From Kordia sp. SMS9 (GTDB taxonomy: Bacteria; Bacteroidota; Bacteroidia; Flavobacteriales; Flavobacteriaceae), in assembly GCF_003352465.1 (NCBI RefSeq), contig NZ_CP031153.1:1044465-1108464 (forward strand): 64,000 nt of DNA, in the 5' to 3' direction. Every line of letters begins with the position of its first letter. Position 1 is the first letter of the stretch. Positions 26,353 through 33,337 of this stretch are shown piece by piece. The notes beneath the pieces were generated by a model that worked only from the letters and a program-made list of their open reading frames with translations, did no database searches and was not told the origin of the DNA. Both the position numbers and the translations under genes were made by a program.

Positions 26353-26596
26353 AAAAATAAACACAACCGCAACCTGTTTCTGGAAGTACACAAATACGCA
26401 TTGGTTCATTGCATCCGCCACTACCAGAGCCTCCATTAGCATCTCTATAACATAAACCATCCGGAGCACAACTTGATCCGCTTGGACAATCTCCATTTCT
26501 ATCGCAAATAGCAATAGGATTACCGCCGTTTATTTGTCTTTGTTCTTTTTTTGTTAGTGCGGTTGCACCTTTTACTTGTAAGATTTGTTTTTTCAT
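26351..26596 (-). CDS. Double-glycine leader, Cys-rich bacteriocin-like peptide
   Basis: An 81-residue peptide with a double-glycine leader of a different type from the other precursors: MKKQILQVKGATALTKKEQ, then RQINGG, with cleavage expected after residue 25. The 56-residue core has eight cysteines (CDRNGDCPSGSSCAPDGLC, then four more, ending GCGCVYF) with EGF-like spacing. Leaders of this kind are normally cut by peptidase-containing ABC exporters, none of which is in the window. Its 5' region, CTTAACCAAAAATTAAATATC before the ATG, resembles that of the peptide gene at 61158. The stop codon is completed by the IS right end, so the native C-terminus may have been lost. Confidence 0.7.
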   Translation of the reverse strand: MKKQILQVKGATALTKKEQRQINGGNPIAICDRNGDCPSGSSCAPDGLCYRDANGGSGSGGCNEPMRICVLPETGCGCVYF

Positions 26597-26676
26597 GATA
26601 TTTAATTTTTGGTTAAGTCTTTTGAAAATAACAAAATATTACAGAAAAGTAGTATATCTTTTGAAAGTTTTAACTT

Positions 26677-27933
26677 TTATTTCTTGTCCTTGTCTTTATC
26701 AAAAGTAATTTCAGCTTCCACAAGAGTTCCATCACGATTTACTTTTACCGTCGTTGAACTGCCTTTTTCGAATTGAGATAAAGCTTTCATATAGGTTTTC
26801 ATATCTGTGATTTCAAATTCGCCCAATTGCACGACAACATCACCTTTTTGCAACCCTGCTTTTTGTGCCGGACGATTTTCGCTTACACCATCAATGCGCA
26901 TGCCTTTTCCGTCAAATAAATAATCAGGAACTACGCCCAACGTCACTTTGAAGCGCGGAACATCATCTGATTCGTTCACAGTTTTGGTAAATGTTATTTT
27001 TCCTTGTGAATTTACTTTTGAAATAATTCTGTGAATGTAGTTTGAAATTTGAAACATTCCGTCGTAATTCAACTTTTCCAAATCGTCTGAAGGTTTGTGG
27101 TAATCTACATGCTGTCCTGTAAAAAAGTGCAACACCGGAATATCTTGCAAGTAAAACGATGTATGATCTGACGGACCGACACCTGAAACGTTCAGTTTAA
27201 AATCGAATGTATGTTTGCTATTAGCTTTCTTAATGGTTTCTTCCCAAATTGGCGATGTTCCTATTCCGTAAATTGCCAGCGTTTTCGTTTTCTTCAAACG
27301 ACCCACCATGTCCATATTGATCATGTAATTTACTTTCGTAAGATCAATTGTTGGGTTTTTTACAAAATAATTAGAACCTAATAAGCCCATTTCTTCTCCC
27401 GAAAAAGCCATAAACAAGTAATTATTTTCTGTATTGGTGTCGGTTAATTTATCTGCCAAATACAGCATCACTGCTACGCCGCTTGCATTGTCGTCCGCGC
27501 CATTGTGTATCATCGGTTCACCTCTGTGTAACGAACCTTCTTGTCCCATGCCCAAATGGTCGTAATGTGCGCCAATAACAATCGTATTTTCAGCTTTGTT
27601 GTCAATAAATCCAATGACGTTTCTTCCTGTAATGGTTTTTTTACTAGTTCCTTCGCCGTATTGCACTTCCGCATGCGGATCTGTTTTTGGTGTAAATGTA
27701 AATGCCTGAATGTATTCGTTGGTACCTTTCGGCAGAATTCCCAAGTCTTTAAACCGATTGGCAATATACGAAGCTGCCAAAACTTCCCCTTCTGTACCCG
27801 TGGCTCTTCCTTGTAAAGAATCGTTTGCCAAGACGGCAATATCTTCTTTAATTCGGTTTTCAATTGGACGTTCTGTCTTGCAAGCACATAGAAATGCTAA
27901 AAAAAGAATTACAAATACTGGTTTGTTGGACAT
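26677..27933 (-). CDS. M28 family aminopeptidase with C-terminal PDZ domain, lipoprotein
   Basis: A 418-residue exported metallopeptidase. The N-terminus MSNKPVFVILFLAFLCACKT has lipobox LCAC. The two-zinc M28 site is visible in order: GAHYDHLG, NGADDNASGVA, FSGEEMGLLGS, an NMDMVG strand, and HVDYHKPSDD. Residues about 325-418 form a PDZ domain (LGVVPDYLFDGKGMRIDGV, PAQKAGLQKGDVVVQLG) that may bind substrate C-termini. A protease-associated insert lies before the catalytic part. The product is probably anchored in the envelope and trims peptides. It is divergently oriented from the PD40 lipoprotein, with 43 bp between start codons. Confidence 0.92.
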   Translation of the reverse strand: MSNKPVFVILFLAFLCACKTERPIENRIKEDIAVLANDSLQGRATGTEGEVLAASYIANRFKDLGILPKGTNEYIQAFTFTPKTDPHAEVQYGEGTSKKTITGRNVIGFIDNKAENTIVIGAHYDHLGMGQEGSLHRGEPMIHNGADDNASGVAVMLYLADKLTDTNTENNYLFMAFSGEEMGLLGSNYFVKNPTIDLTKVNYMINMDMVGRLKKTKTLAIYGIGTSPIWEETIKKANSKHTFDFKLNVSGVGPSDHTSFYLQDIPVLHFFTGQHVDYHKPSDDLEKLNYDGMFQISNYIHRIISKVNSQGKITFTKTVNESDDVPRFKVTLGVVPDYLFDGKGMRIDGVSENRPAQKAGLQKGDVVVQLGEFEITDMKTYMKALSQFEKGSSTTVKVNRDGTLVEAEITFDKDKDKK

Positions 27934-27976
27934 AAGAAGTTATTTTTGTGCAAAATTATCAAAATATTAAGTACTT

Positions 27977-29026
27977 ATGACACGTATTTTTGTTTTAATC
28001 GTATGCCTTGCCTTTTTTTCATGCAATAAGAATCCATTAATTTATCCTGAAGAAAAATATTTTAAAGACATTCGTCAAGTGACGTTTGGAGGCGATAATG
28101 CAGAAGCATATTGGAGTTTTGATGACAAACAACTTATTTTTCAATCGAACAATACCCAATGGAATGTGTCTTGTGATCAAATGTTTTTGATGAATATTGA
28201 CGAAACATTTAAAGACAACATGCCATCAATGGTGAGTACAGGAAAAGGAAGAACGACGTGCTCATACTTTTTACCTGATAACAAACATATTATTTATTCG
28301 TCTACACATTTGGTAGATGAAAACTGTCCAGAAGTACCGTTGCGCAAAAACGGAAAATACATTTGGCCTGTATACGATTCGTTCGACATTTTTGTGGCCG
28401 ATTTGGAAGGAAATATTGTCAAGCAATTGACCAACGAAAAAGGCTACGATGCAGAACCAACAGTGTCTCCAAAAGGTGATAAAATTGTATTTACTTCTAC
28501 GCGTAGTGGTGATTTGGAGTTGTACACCATGAATATTGACGGAAGCGATGTACAACAAATCACAGACGAATTGGGCTATGATGGCGGCGCGTTCTTTTCG
28601 CCAGATAGCACCAAAATTATTTTCCGTTCATCACGTCCAAGAACTGCCGCAGAAATCAAAGAATACAAAGAGTTGTTGGCAGAAGGTTTGGTGCAACCTA
28701 CACAAATGGAATTGTACATCTGCAACGCTGACGGAAGCGATTTGCGTCAATTAACCGACTTAGGAAATGCCAACTGGAGTCCGTTTTTTCATCCTTCTGG
28801 AGAAAAAATCATCTTCTCGTCCAACCATGAAAGCGAACGCGGATTTCCGTTCAATTTGTACATGATTAATTTGGATGGAACAGGTTTGGAACGCATTACA
28901 CACGGAGAAACCTTTGATGCTTTTCCTGTATTTTCTAACGATGGAAAAAAATTAGCGTTTTCATCTAACAGAAATAACGGTGGCGGAAGAGACACCAATC
29001 TTTTTATTGCAGAATGGCAGGAGTAG
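27977..29026 (+). CDS. TolB/PD40-type beta-propeller lipoprotein
   Basis: A 349-residue protein with a lipoprotein signal (lipobox FFSC) and repeated PD40 blades: DAEPTVSPKGDKIVFTSTRSGDLELYTMNIDGSD is the clearest, with others such as YDGGAFFSPDSTKIIFRSSR, NWSPFFHPSGEKIIFSSN and FDAFPVFSNDGKKLAFSSN. This is a six- or seven-bladed propeller as in TolB, usually a protein-binding platform at the envelope. No enzymatic motif or OmpA domain is fused. It shares an intergenic region of 43 bp with the M28 peptidase, so expression of the two may be linked. Confidence 0.88.
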   Translation: MTRIFVLIVCLAFFSCNKNPLIYPEEKYFKDIRQVTFGGDNAEAYWSFDDKQLIFQSNNTQWNVSCDQMFLMNIDETFKDNMPSMVSTGKGRTTCSYFLPDNKHIIYSSTHLVDENCPEVPLRKNGKYIWPVYDSFDIFVADLEGNIVKQLTNEKGYDAEPTVSPKGDKIVFTSTRSGDLELYTMNIDGSDVQQITDELGYDGGAFFSPDSTKIIFRSSRPRTAAEIKEYKELLAEGLVQPTQMELYICNADGSDLRQLTDLGNANWSPFFHPSGEKIIFSSNHESERGFPFNLYMINLDGTGLERITHGETFDAFPVFSNDGKKLAFSSNRNNGGGRDTNLFIAEWQE

Positions 29027-29179
29027 TACTTTTCTTTTATCTTTTTAATTCGAAATAGGCTTTAATTAACTTTTTAGGCGAGTAAATTTTCTCAGGCAAA
29101 CAAAATGGCAGTTTTGTCAGTGTTTGGTCATTTTTCACAGAAAATTATACCGTATTTTTCATATCATAAAAAGTCACAC

Positions 29180-29356
29180 ATGAAAAAAAGTTCGAAAAAA
29201 ATCCAATTAAAAAAGCGTTCTATTTCAACATTAAACGCGCATGAGTTAAAAGGAGGAATTACAAGTACAACTGTAGGAACGACTTCTTTATTAACAATAA
29301 CGGCAAAGTCTTTTATGCAAGACGGGGAAGACAACTGCGTTTCTAATCAACACTAG
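29180..29356 (+). CDS. Lanthipeptide-like precursor with single Cys
   Basis: Start set at the ATG at 29180, where the leader MKKSSKKIQLKKRSISTLNA begins; the upstream open frame has no such motif. The product has 58 residues: the leader, HELKGG, then a Thr/Ser-rich core (GITSTTVGTTSLLTITAKSF) with one Cys near the end in EDNCVSNQH. The Ser/Thr-rich, Cys-poor core sets it apart from the other precursors and could form at most one thioether ring. It sits alone between the PD40 lipoprotein and a repeat element; no processing gene is adjacent. Confidence 0.65.
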   Translation: MKKSSKKIQLKKRSISTLNAHELKGGITSTTVGTTSLLTITAKSFMQDGEDNCVSNQH

Positions 29357-29365
29357 TACATCGTT

Positions 29366-29498
29366 TTGTTTGGAAAATGACATTTTAGAAACGTCATAGC
29401 GAATGAAATGAAGCTATCTGCTGCTTGATAAACAGATTACTTCGTCGTTTCTCCTCGTAAAGACGTTTCAAATAATGCACACGTCACTTTCCAAACAA
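29366..29498. repeat. REP/MITE-like element flanked by 16-bp inverted arms
   Basis: TTGTTTGGAAAATGAC (29366-29381) faces GTCACTTTCCAAACAA (29483-29498) with one mismatch. Inside, 29391-29466 begins ACGTCATAGCGA and ends CTCGTAAAGACGT with AAACAGATTACTTCGTCG in the middle, the pattern of a dispersed Bacteroidota REP family; a diverged second copy is at 31699-31786. Confidence 0.65.
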
Positions 29499-29500
29499 TT

Positions 29501-30445
29501 TTAAGTGCAAATCAACTTAATTTCGCCTGTATTTACAGTAAAAACCATTTGCTGCATGGTAATTCCCATCATCACATTTTGATGTTGTAAAACTTCCAAA
29601 CACTGTTGTTCTTGTTGTACTTTGTTCGCTCGTAATAATGTTGTTGTTGAATCAAAACGTCCACAGGAAGTAGCTTGCAAAATATTGCCCGCTGCACGTC
29701 CATTTTGCAATTGTTTATAATCGTTTGTTACTACGATAAAACCTTCTTCCGAAATCCGTGTTTCGGTTCGTTTTGGCGTACGTTCAATTACTACTTTTTC
29801 ATGGTGTTTTGTTCCCGAAAGTAACAATAAGCAATCGCAAATAATTGGTGTGTTTTCCAGTTTTGTTTTCGCTTCCTCAAATGATTCACAAGTTTCCAAC
29901 ACATCACGCAATACAAATGAAATTGGCAATGCTAATTCCGCTTGATCTTCACTCAAAACCGCATTTAAAGTAATGGCAAATTTGCGTGGTTTTATTGCCG
30001 AAAGTACTCCGACAAATCCTGGCCAACCAACAGATTTAAAAATAGTTTTTCCAGCTTTTTGAAAGTCGAAAATCATAGAATGTGTGCTTAATATATTCTC
30101 ATCTGTATGCCAATCTAAGTTGCGAGCATGGAACATTTCATTATCATTCCACGTAGCAAAAGCAGTACAACCGAAATATAATTTTAATACATCGTAATAC
30201 AAATTAGCAACTAAAATTTCATTCACAGAAAAATTAGAAATTTCAGCAATGCTTTGTATTTCTTGAATATAGGTTTCGCTAATAAATTGTTCTTTGTACA
30301 ACTCAACACCTTCAAAAATAAATTCAGCTCCTGTAAAATCGTCTAAATAACATTGAATCAATTCGTTTACTGCTGTTTTATATTTAGATAGAAATGACCA
30401 ACGTTTGCTTGGTTGTAAATCTAAATTCACAATATGTGTTTTCAT
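29501..30445 (-). CDS. Ntn-type amidase (acid ceramidase / NAAA-like)
   Basis: A 314-residue protein without signal peptide. The block YFGCTAFATWND followed by MFHARNLDW is the nucleophile region of the choloylglycine hydrolase/acid ceramidase superfamily, with the Cys exposed after removal of the N-terminal part (residues 1 to about 95). Further conserved strands are VGWPGFVGVLSAIKP and FAITLNAV. Known relatives hydrolyse N-acylethanolamines, ceramide, bile salts or penicillins. It starts 4 bp after prfH, the tightest spacing in this operon, yet no link of this family to RNA repair is established. Substrate unknown. Confidence 0.8.
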   Translation of the reverse strand: MKTHIVNLDLQPSKRWSFLSKYKTAVNELIQCYLDDFTGAEFIFEGVELYKEQFISETYIQEIQSIAEISNFSVNEILVANLYYDVLKLYFGCTAFATWNDNEMFHARNLDWHTDENILSTHSMIFDFQKAGKTIFKSVGWPGFVGVLSAIKPRKFAITLNAVLSEDQAELALPISFVLRDVLETCESFEEAKTKLENTPIICDCLLLLSGTKHHEKVVIERTPKRTETRISEEGFIVVTNDYKQLQNGRAAGNILQATSCGRFDSTTTLLRANKVQQEQQCLEVLQHQNVMMGITMQQMVFTVNTGEIKLICT

Positions 30446-30449
30446 GATT

Positions 30450-31046
30450 TTATTTTTTAAAAACTTGCACCGGATTTCCCAATTGCAACTCTTTGTGTTG
30501 CCTCCACTTTTGCTTTGCTACCGCATTTTGGTGTTGTTTGTTTTGCGCACTAATTGCGATATCTAATCGTACGAATGCTAGTTTTCTGTTTAAAAATTGC
30601 GAGCGTTCTTCGCTTGCTTGTACTGTAATTCCCGTAGGAATATGTGTCATTGTTACTGCCGTTTCTACTTTATTTACGTGTTGTCCGCCTGCTCCCGAAC
30701 TTCGTGCCGTTTTGACTTGAACCTCTTTTGGAGACCACGAAATTTGTGTGGGCATTGCGTATACTTTTACATTCACAAACCAGTTTTTACGCTGATGATG
30801 TGCGCGATACGGACTTCTAAAAATGAATTGTATTGTCCCTTGCCAATAGTTTTTAAAGTCAGTCGCATCGCCTGTTACACGTAACCAAACCGATTTGTAG
30901 TTTTGGTATTTTGTAGCCACCAATTCAATGACGCTAAATGTAAAATTTGGCAAGCGCATTAGCTTTTCTGTTAAGTATTTTACGGCGAGGCAGCATTCCT
31001 CAGGTCCTGAACCTGAGGAAATTTGCACCCAAAATTGATTGTCCAT
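30450..31046 (-). CDS. prfH: Peptide chain release factor homologue PrfH
   Basis: A 198-residue protein, much shorter than RF1/RF2, with the catalytic GGQ at 120-122 in SSGAGGQHVNKVETAV. It lacks the stop-codon-reading domain, and the N-terminal 100 residues (MDNQFWVQISSGSGPEECCLAVKYLTEKL) are the typical PrfH head. In other bacteria PrfH releases peptide from ribosomes whose 16S rRNA is cut at the decoding centre, and RtcB then reseals the RNA. Here rtcB is in the same operon two genes upstream, which supports the assignment. An unusual feature is the perfect palindrome in the 73-bp gap before it. Confidence 0.93.
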   Translation of the reverse strand: MDNQFWVQISSGSGPEECCLAVKYLTEKLMRLPNFTFSVIELVATKYQNYKSVWLRVTGDATDFKNYWQGTIQFIFRSPYRAHHQRKNWFVNVKVYAMPTQISWSPKEVQVKTARSSGAGGQHVNKVETAVTMTHIPTGITVQASEERSQFLNRKLAFVRLDIAISAQNKQHQNAVAKQKWRQHKELQLGNPVQVFKK

Positions 31047-31066
31047 AATTTCTATATTTTCGAATT

Positions 31067-31112
31067 TGTGTTTTTTGTCATTCCTGCGCAGGCAGGAATG
31101 ACAAAAAACACA
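31067..31112. repeat. Perfect 21-bp palindromic hairpin between TPR gene and prfH
   Basis: Arms 31067-31087 and 31092-31112 pair without mismatch around a GCAG loop, with core GTCATTCCTGC facing GCAGGAATGAC. It starts 8 bp after the TPR gene stop and ends 21 bp before the prfH ATG. A related GTCATTCC...GGAATGA element lies at 38448-38511, so this is a dispersed repeat that may also set mRNA stability here. Confidence 0.8.
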
Positions 31113-31119
31113 TATTGAA

Positions 31120-31680
31120 TTAGTCTAACATGGAATTGAATTTCACATTAGTTTTTGTCTTGTTTTTACGTTTTGTTTTTTTCTTTTTTGACTTTTTTCC
31201 AACGTTTATTTTTTCCTTAATACGTCGTAATTGGTTGTCAATAAAATATCTGTGTTCATTGTTTAAAGCCAAGTGTTTTGACTTCTTCAAGCATGTTTTT
31301 GCTGCTTTAAATTGTTCTTGTTTCTCTAAAAGAATCGCTTTTATATAGTGCAAACGTGCTTTGTCTGTTTGTGCTAATGAAAATCCAACTTCTAAAACAT
31401 GTGCTGCTTCTGCGTAATCGCAAACGTCAATTAGTAAGAACGGATAGTAGTAATAGGTTTCTACATATTCGTGATCTATGCATAAAGCTTGATGATAGTA
31501 TTCGCGAGCATTTTTGTAATCGTGTATTTGTTCATGATAGATTCTTCCCATTAAATTACTAGCACCTGCATGATCATTTCCACCCAATATGTATTGTAAT
31601 TTTTGCACACATTGTTCTATATCATACGAATAACTTTCTAATGCTTGAATGAATACTATATCGTCTGTATATGTTGCCAT
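31120..31680 (-). CDS. TPR-repeat protein with Lys-rich tail
   Basis: A 186-residue helical protein. Two or three TPR-like hairpins are readable (NLMGRIYHEQIHDYKNAREYYHQAL, EAAHVLEVGFSLAQTDKARLHY, AILLEKQEQFKAAKTCLKKSKHL). The last 30 residues are extremely basic (KKSKKKKTKRKNKTKTN), suggesting contact with RNA or the ribosome; this is inference. It is within the PcfJ-RtcB-PrfH operon, between rtcB and prfH, separated from them by repeat elements. I do not know a named family for it. Confidence 0.7.
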   Translation of the reverse strand: MATYTDDIVFIQALESYSYDIEQCVQKLQYILGGNDHAGASNLMGRIYHEQIHDYKNAREYYHQALCIDHEYVETYYYYPFLLIDVCDYAEAAHVLEVGFSLAQTDKARLHYIKAILLEKQEQFKAAKTCLKKSKHLALNNEHRYFIDNQLRRIKEKINVGKKSKKKKTKRKNKTKTNVKFNSMLD

Positions 31681-31698
31681 TTTTGTGTTTTTTTCTGT

Positions 31699-31786
31699 AC
31701 GTCAGTTCGAGGAGAAAACGATGACCTAATCTGTTTTTTATTTTAGCAGATTGCCACGAATTTTTACAAAATTCTCGCAAAGACGT
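31699..31786. repeat. Second copy of the ACGTCA...GACGT REP element
   Basis: Starts ACGTCAGTTCGAGGAG and ends TCTCGCAAAGACGT, with TAATCTG and CAGATTG facing each other around a T-rich centre. It is a diverged relative of 29391-29466 and lies just upstream of the TPR gene start. Confidence 0.6.
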
Positions 31787-31825
31787 TTCTATGTTATTTT
31801 CTTTTTTTTTTGAATCTTCATTAAG

Positions 31826-31866
31826 AATACTAGAGAAACCTTGAGAACCTTAGTTTCCCTAGTATT
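31826..31866. repeat. Imperfect hairpin upstream of the TPR gene
   Basis: AATACTAGAGAAAC faces GTTTCCCTAGTATT-type sequence (31826-31839 with 31853-31866) with one mismatch. It is one of three inverted repeats packed into the 252-bp gap between rtcB and the TPR gene. Confidence 0.55.
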
Positions 31867-31886
31867 TTTGTGAAGATGCAACTCTG

Positions 31887-31928
31887 CTTCGACTTCTCTC
31901 AGCATAACGTACACTGAGCCTGTCGAAG
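31887..31928. repeat. CTTCGAC...GTCGAAG palindrome after rtcB
   Basis: CTTCGAC (31887-31893) and GTCGAAG (31922-31928) enclose CTCAGC and CACTGAGCC half-sites. It belongs to the same dispersed family as the elements at 4631 and 49765 and starts just past the rtcB stop codon. Confidence 0.6.
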
Positions 31929-31932
31929 TGTA

Positions 31933-33327
31933 CTATTCCATACGCACAATTTTTGGTGTAAAACTTCCCACAACTTCCACCAATTCCGTTTGATTGCTCA
32001 TAACTTGGTGAATGTTTTTGTATGCCATCGGCGCTTCGTCAATGCCACCACCAATAAGCGTAACTCCATGCTCTTTTAATTGCTTTTTGATGTCACTTTG
32101 CGTGAGCGTTTGCTTGGCTTTTCGTCGTGATAATTGGCGTCCTGCTCCGTGTGAAGCCGATTGCAACGAATGTTTGTTTCCCGTTCCTCGAACGATGAAT
32201 CCTGGCGCTGTCATAGATCCTGGAATGATTCCTAAGACACCTTTTTGTGCTGGTGTTGCTCCTTTTCGATGTACCACCAATTCTTCTCCGTTGACGATTT
32301 CTTTCCACGCAAAATTGTGATGATTTTCTACCATTGCTAATGGTCTTGCCCCTAAAGCTTTCCCCAAACGCTTGTGAATGTCATGATGACAAGCCGACGC
32401 ATAATCGCCTGCTAAATTCATTGCCAACCAGTATTCTTGCCCGTCATGCGTATTGAGATCGAGCCAGGCTAGGTTTTTCGCTTCTCCTGGTAATGGTGTT
32501 TGTTGTATTGCTAACTTTGTATAATGTTTTGCAATGTTAGCGCCCAAACCACGCGATCCGCTGTGTGACAGAATTCCCAAATATTTCCCGATAGGAACCT
32601 TAAATTCGTTGTGTACATCAGAAATCTCTACAATTCCAAATTCTACAAAGTGATTTCCACCACCTGATGAACCTAGTTGTGAATACGCCTTTTTGAACAG
32701 TTTTTTTACCGTTGGAATATCTTTGAATTCCGAGCGCTCAAAGATTTCATGATCGTTGATGCGCTTGTGGGTTTCAAAACCTCCAAATTTGGTATGTTCT
32801 TGCAGCATATTTACATATTTGTCTTTGTGACCTTCCAGATATGAAGCTGGAATATCATAGATTGACAAACACATTCTGCAACCAATATCGACACCAACTC
32901 CATACGGAATTACGGCATCTTTTGCAGCTAATACACCACCAATCGGTAGTCCGTATCCTGAATGTCCGTCGGGCATTAAGGCACCAGCTTTTGCGATTGG
33001 CAATTTTAATGCCGTGTACAACTGATGTTTCGCTTCTTCGGCAATTCCGTTTTCGCCAAATATGGTAAACGGTGCACGTTTCGTTTCTAATTGTTTTGCT
33101 TCTACGTGTACAGGAGTTGTGAGTTCTTCGGCAATTCTGCCAACCATTCCATCTCCTAGATATTTTTCAGGATTTTTCAAGATGGTTTTTAAACGCTGTA
33201 ACACTTTGTCTTTTCGTTCGCGCTTAAAATTCCGTAGCATTACTTCCATTGCAATACTGATGACTTTTCCTTTTTGTGGATATCCTATTTCTATGAGGTC
33301 TTTGCCTCGTAATTTTAATTTTGCCAT
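31933..33327 (-). CDS. rtcB: RNA-splicing ligase RtcB
   Basis: A 464-residue RNA ligase that joins 2',3'-cyclic phosphate (or 3'-phosphate) and 5'-hydroxyl ends with GTP and Mn2+. Metal ligands D147 and C150 lie in GVGVDIGC, with further ligands in SSGGGNHFVEFG and LSHSGSRGLG; the guanylated His is in the SHGAGRQLSR region. The clustering with prfH suggests the RtcB2-type ribosome-repair version. The PcfJ-like gene ends 10 bp before it, so the two are co-transcribed. Confidence 0.96.
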   Translation of the reverse strand: MAKLKLRGKDLIEIGYPQKGKVISIAMEVMLRNFKRERKDKVLQRLKTILKNPEKYLGDGMVGRIAEELTTPVHVEAKQLETKRAPFTIFGENGIAEEAKHQLYTALKLPIAKAGALMPDGHSGYGLPIGGVLAAKDAVIPYGVGVDIGCRMCLSIYDIPASYLEGHKDKYVNMLQEHTKFGGFETHKRINDHEIFERSEFKDIPTVKKLFKKAYSQLGSSGGGNHFVEFGIVEISDVHNEFKVPIGKYLGILSHSGSRGLGANIAKHYTKLAIQQTPLPGEAKNLAWLDLNTHDGQEYWLAMNLAGDYASACHHDIHKRLGKALGARPLAMVENHHNFAWKEIVNGEELVVHRKGATPAQKGVLGIIPGSMTAPGFIVRGTGNKHSLQSASHGAGRQLSRRKAKQTLTQSDIKKQLKEHGVTLIGGGIDEAPMAYKNIHQVMSNQTELVEVVGSFTPKIVRME

Positions 33328-33337
33328 AATATTTGTT

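Noticed and set aside
30994..31020. CCTCAGGT/ACCTGAGG palindrome within prfH
   Set aside because: It is inside the coding frame for SSGSGPEECC and is explained by codon use; no independent signal.
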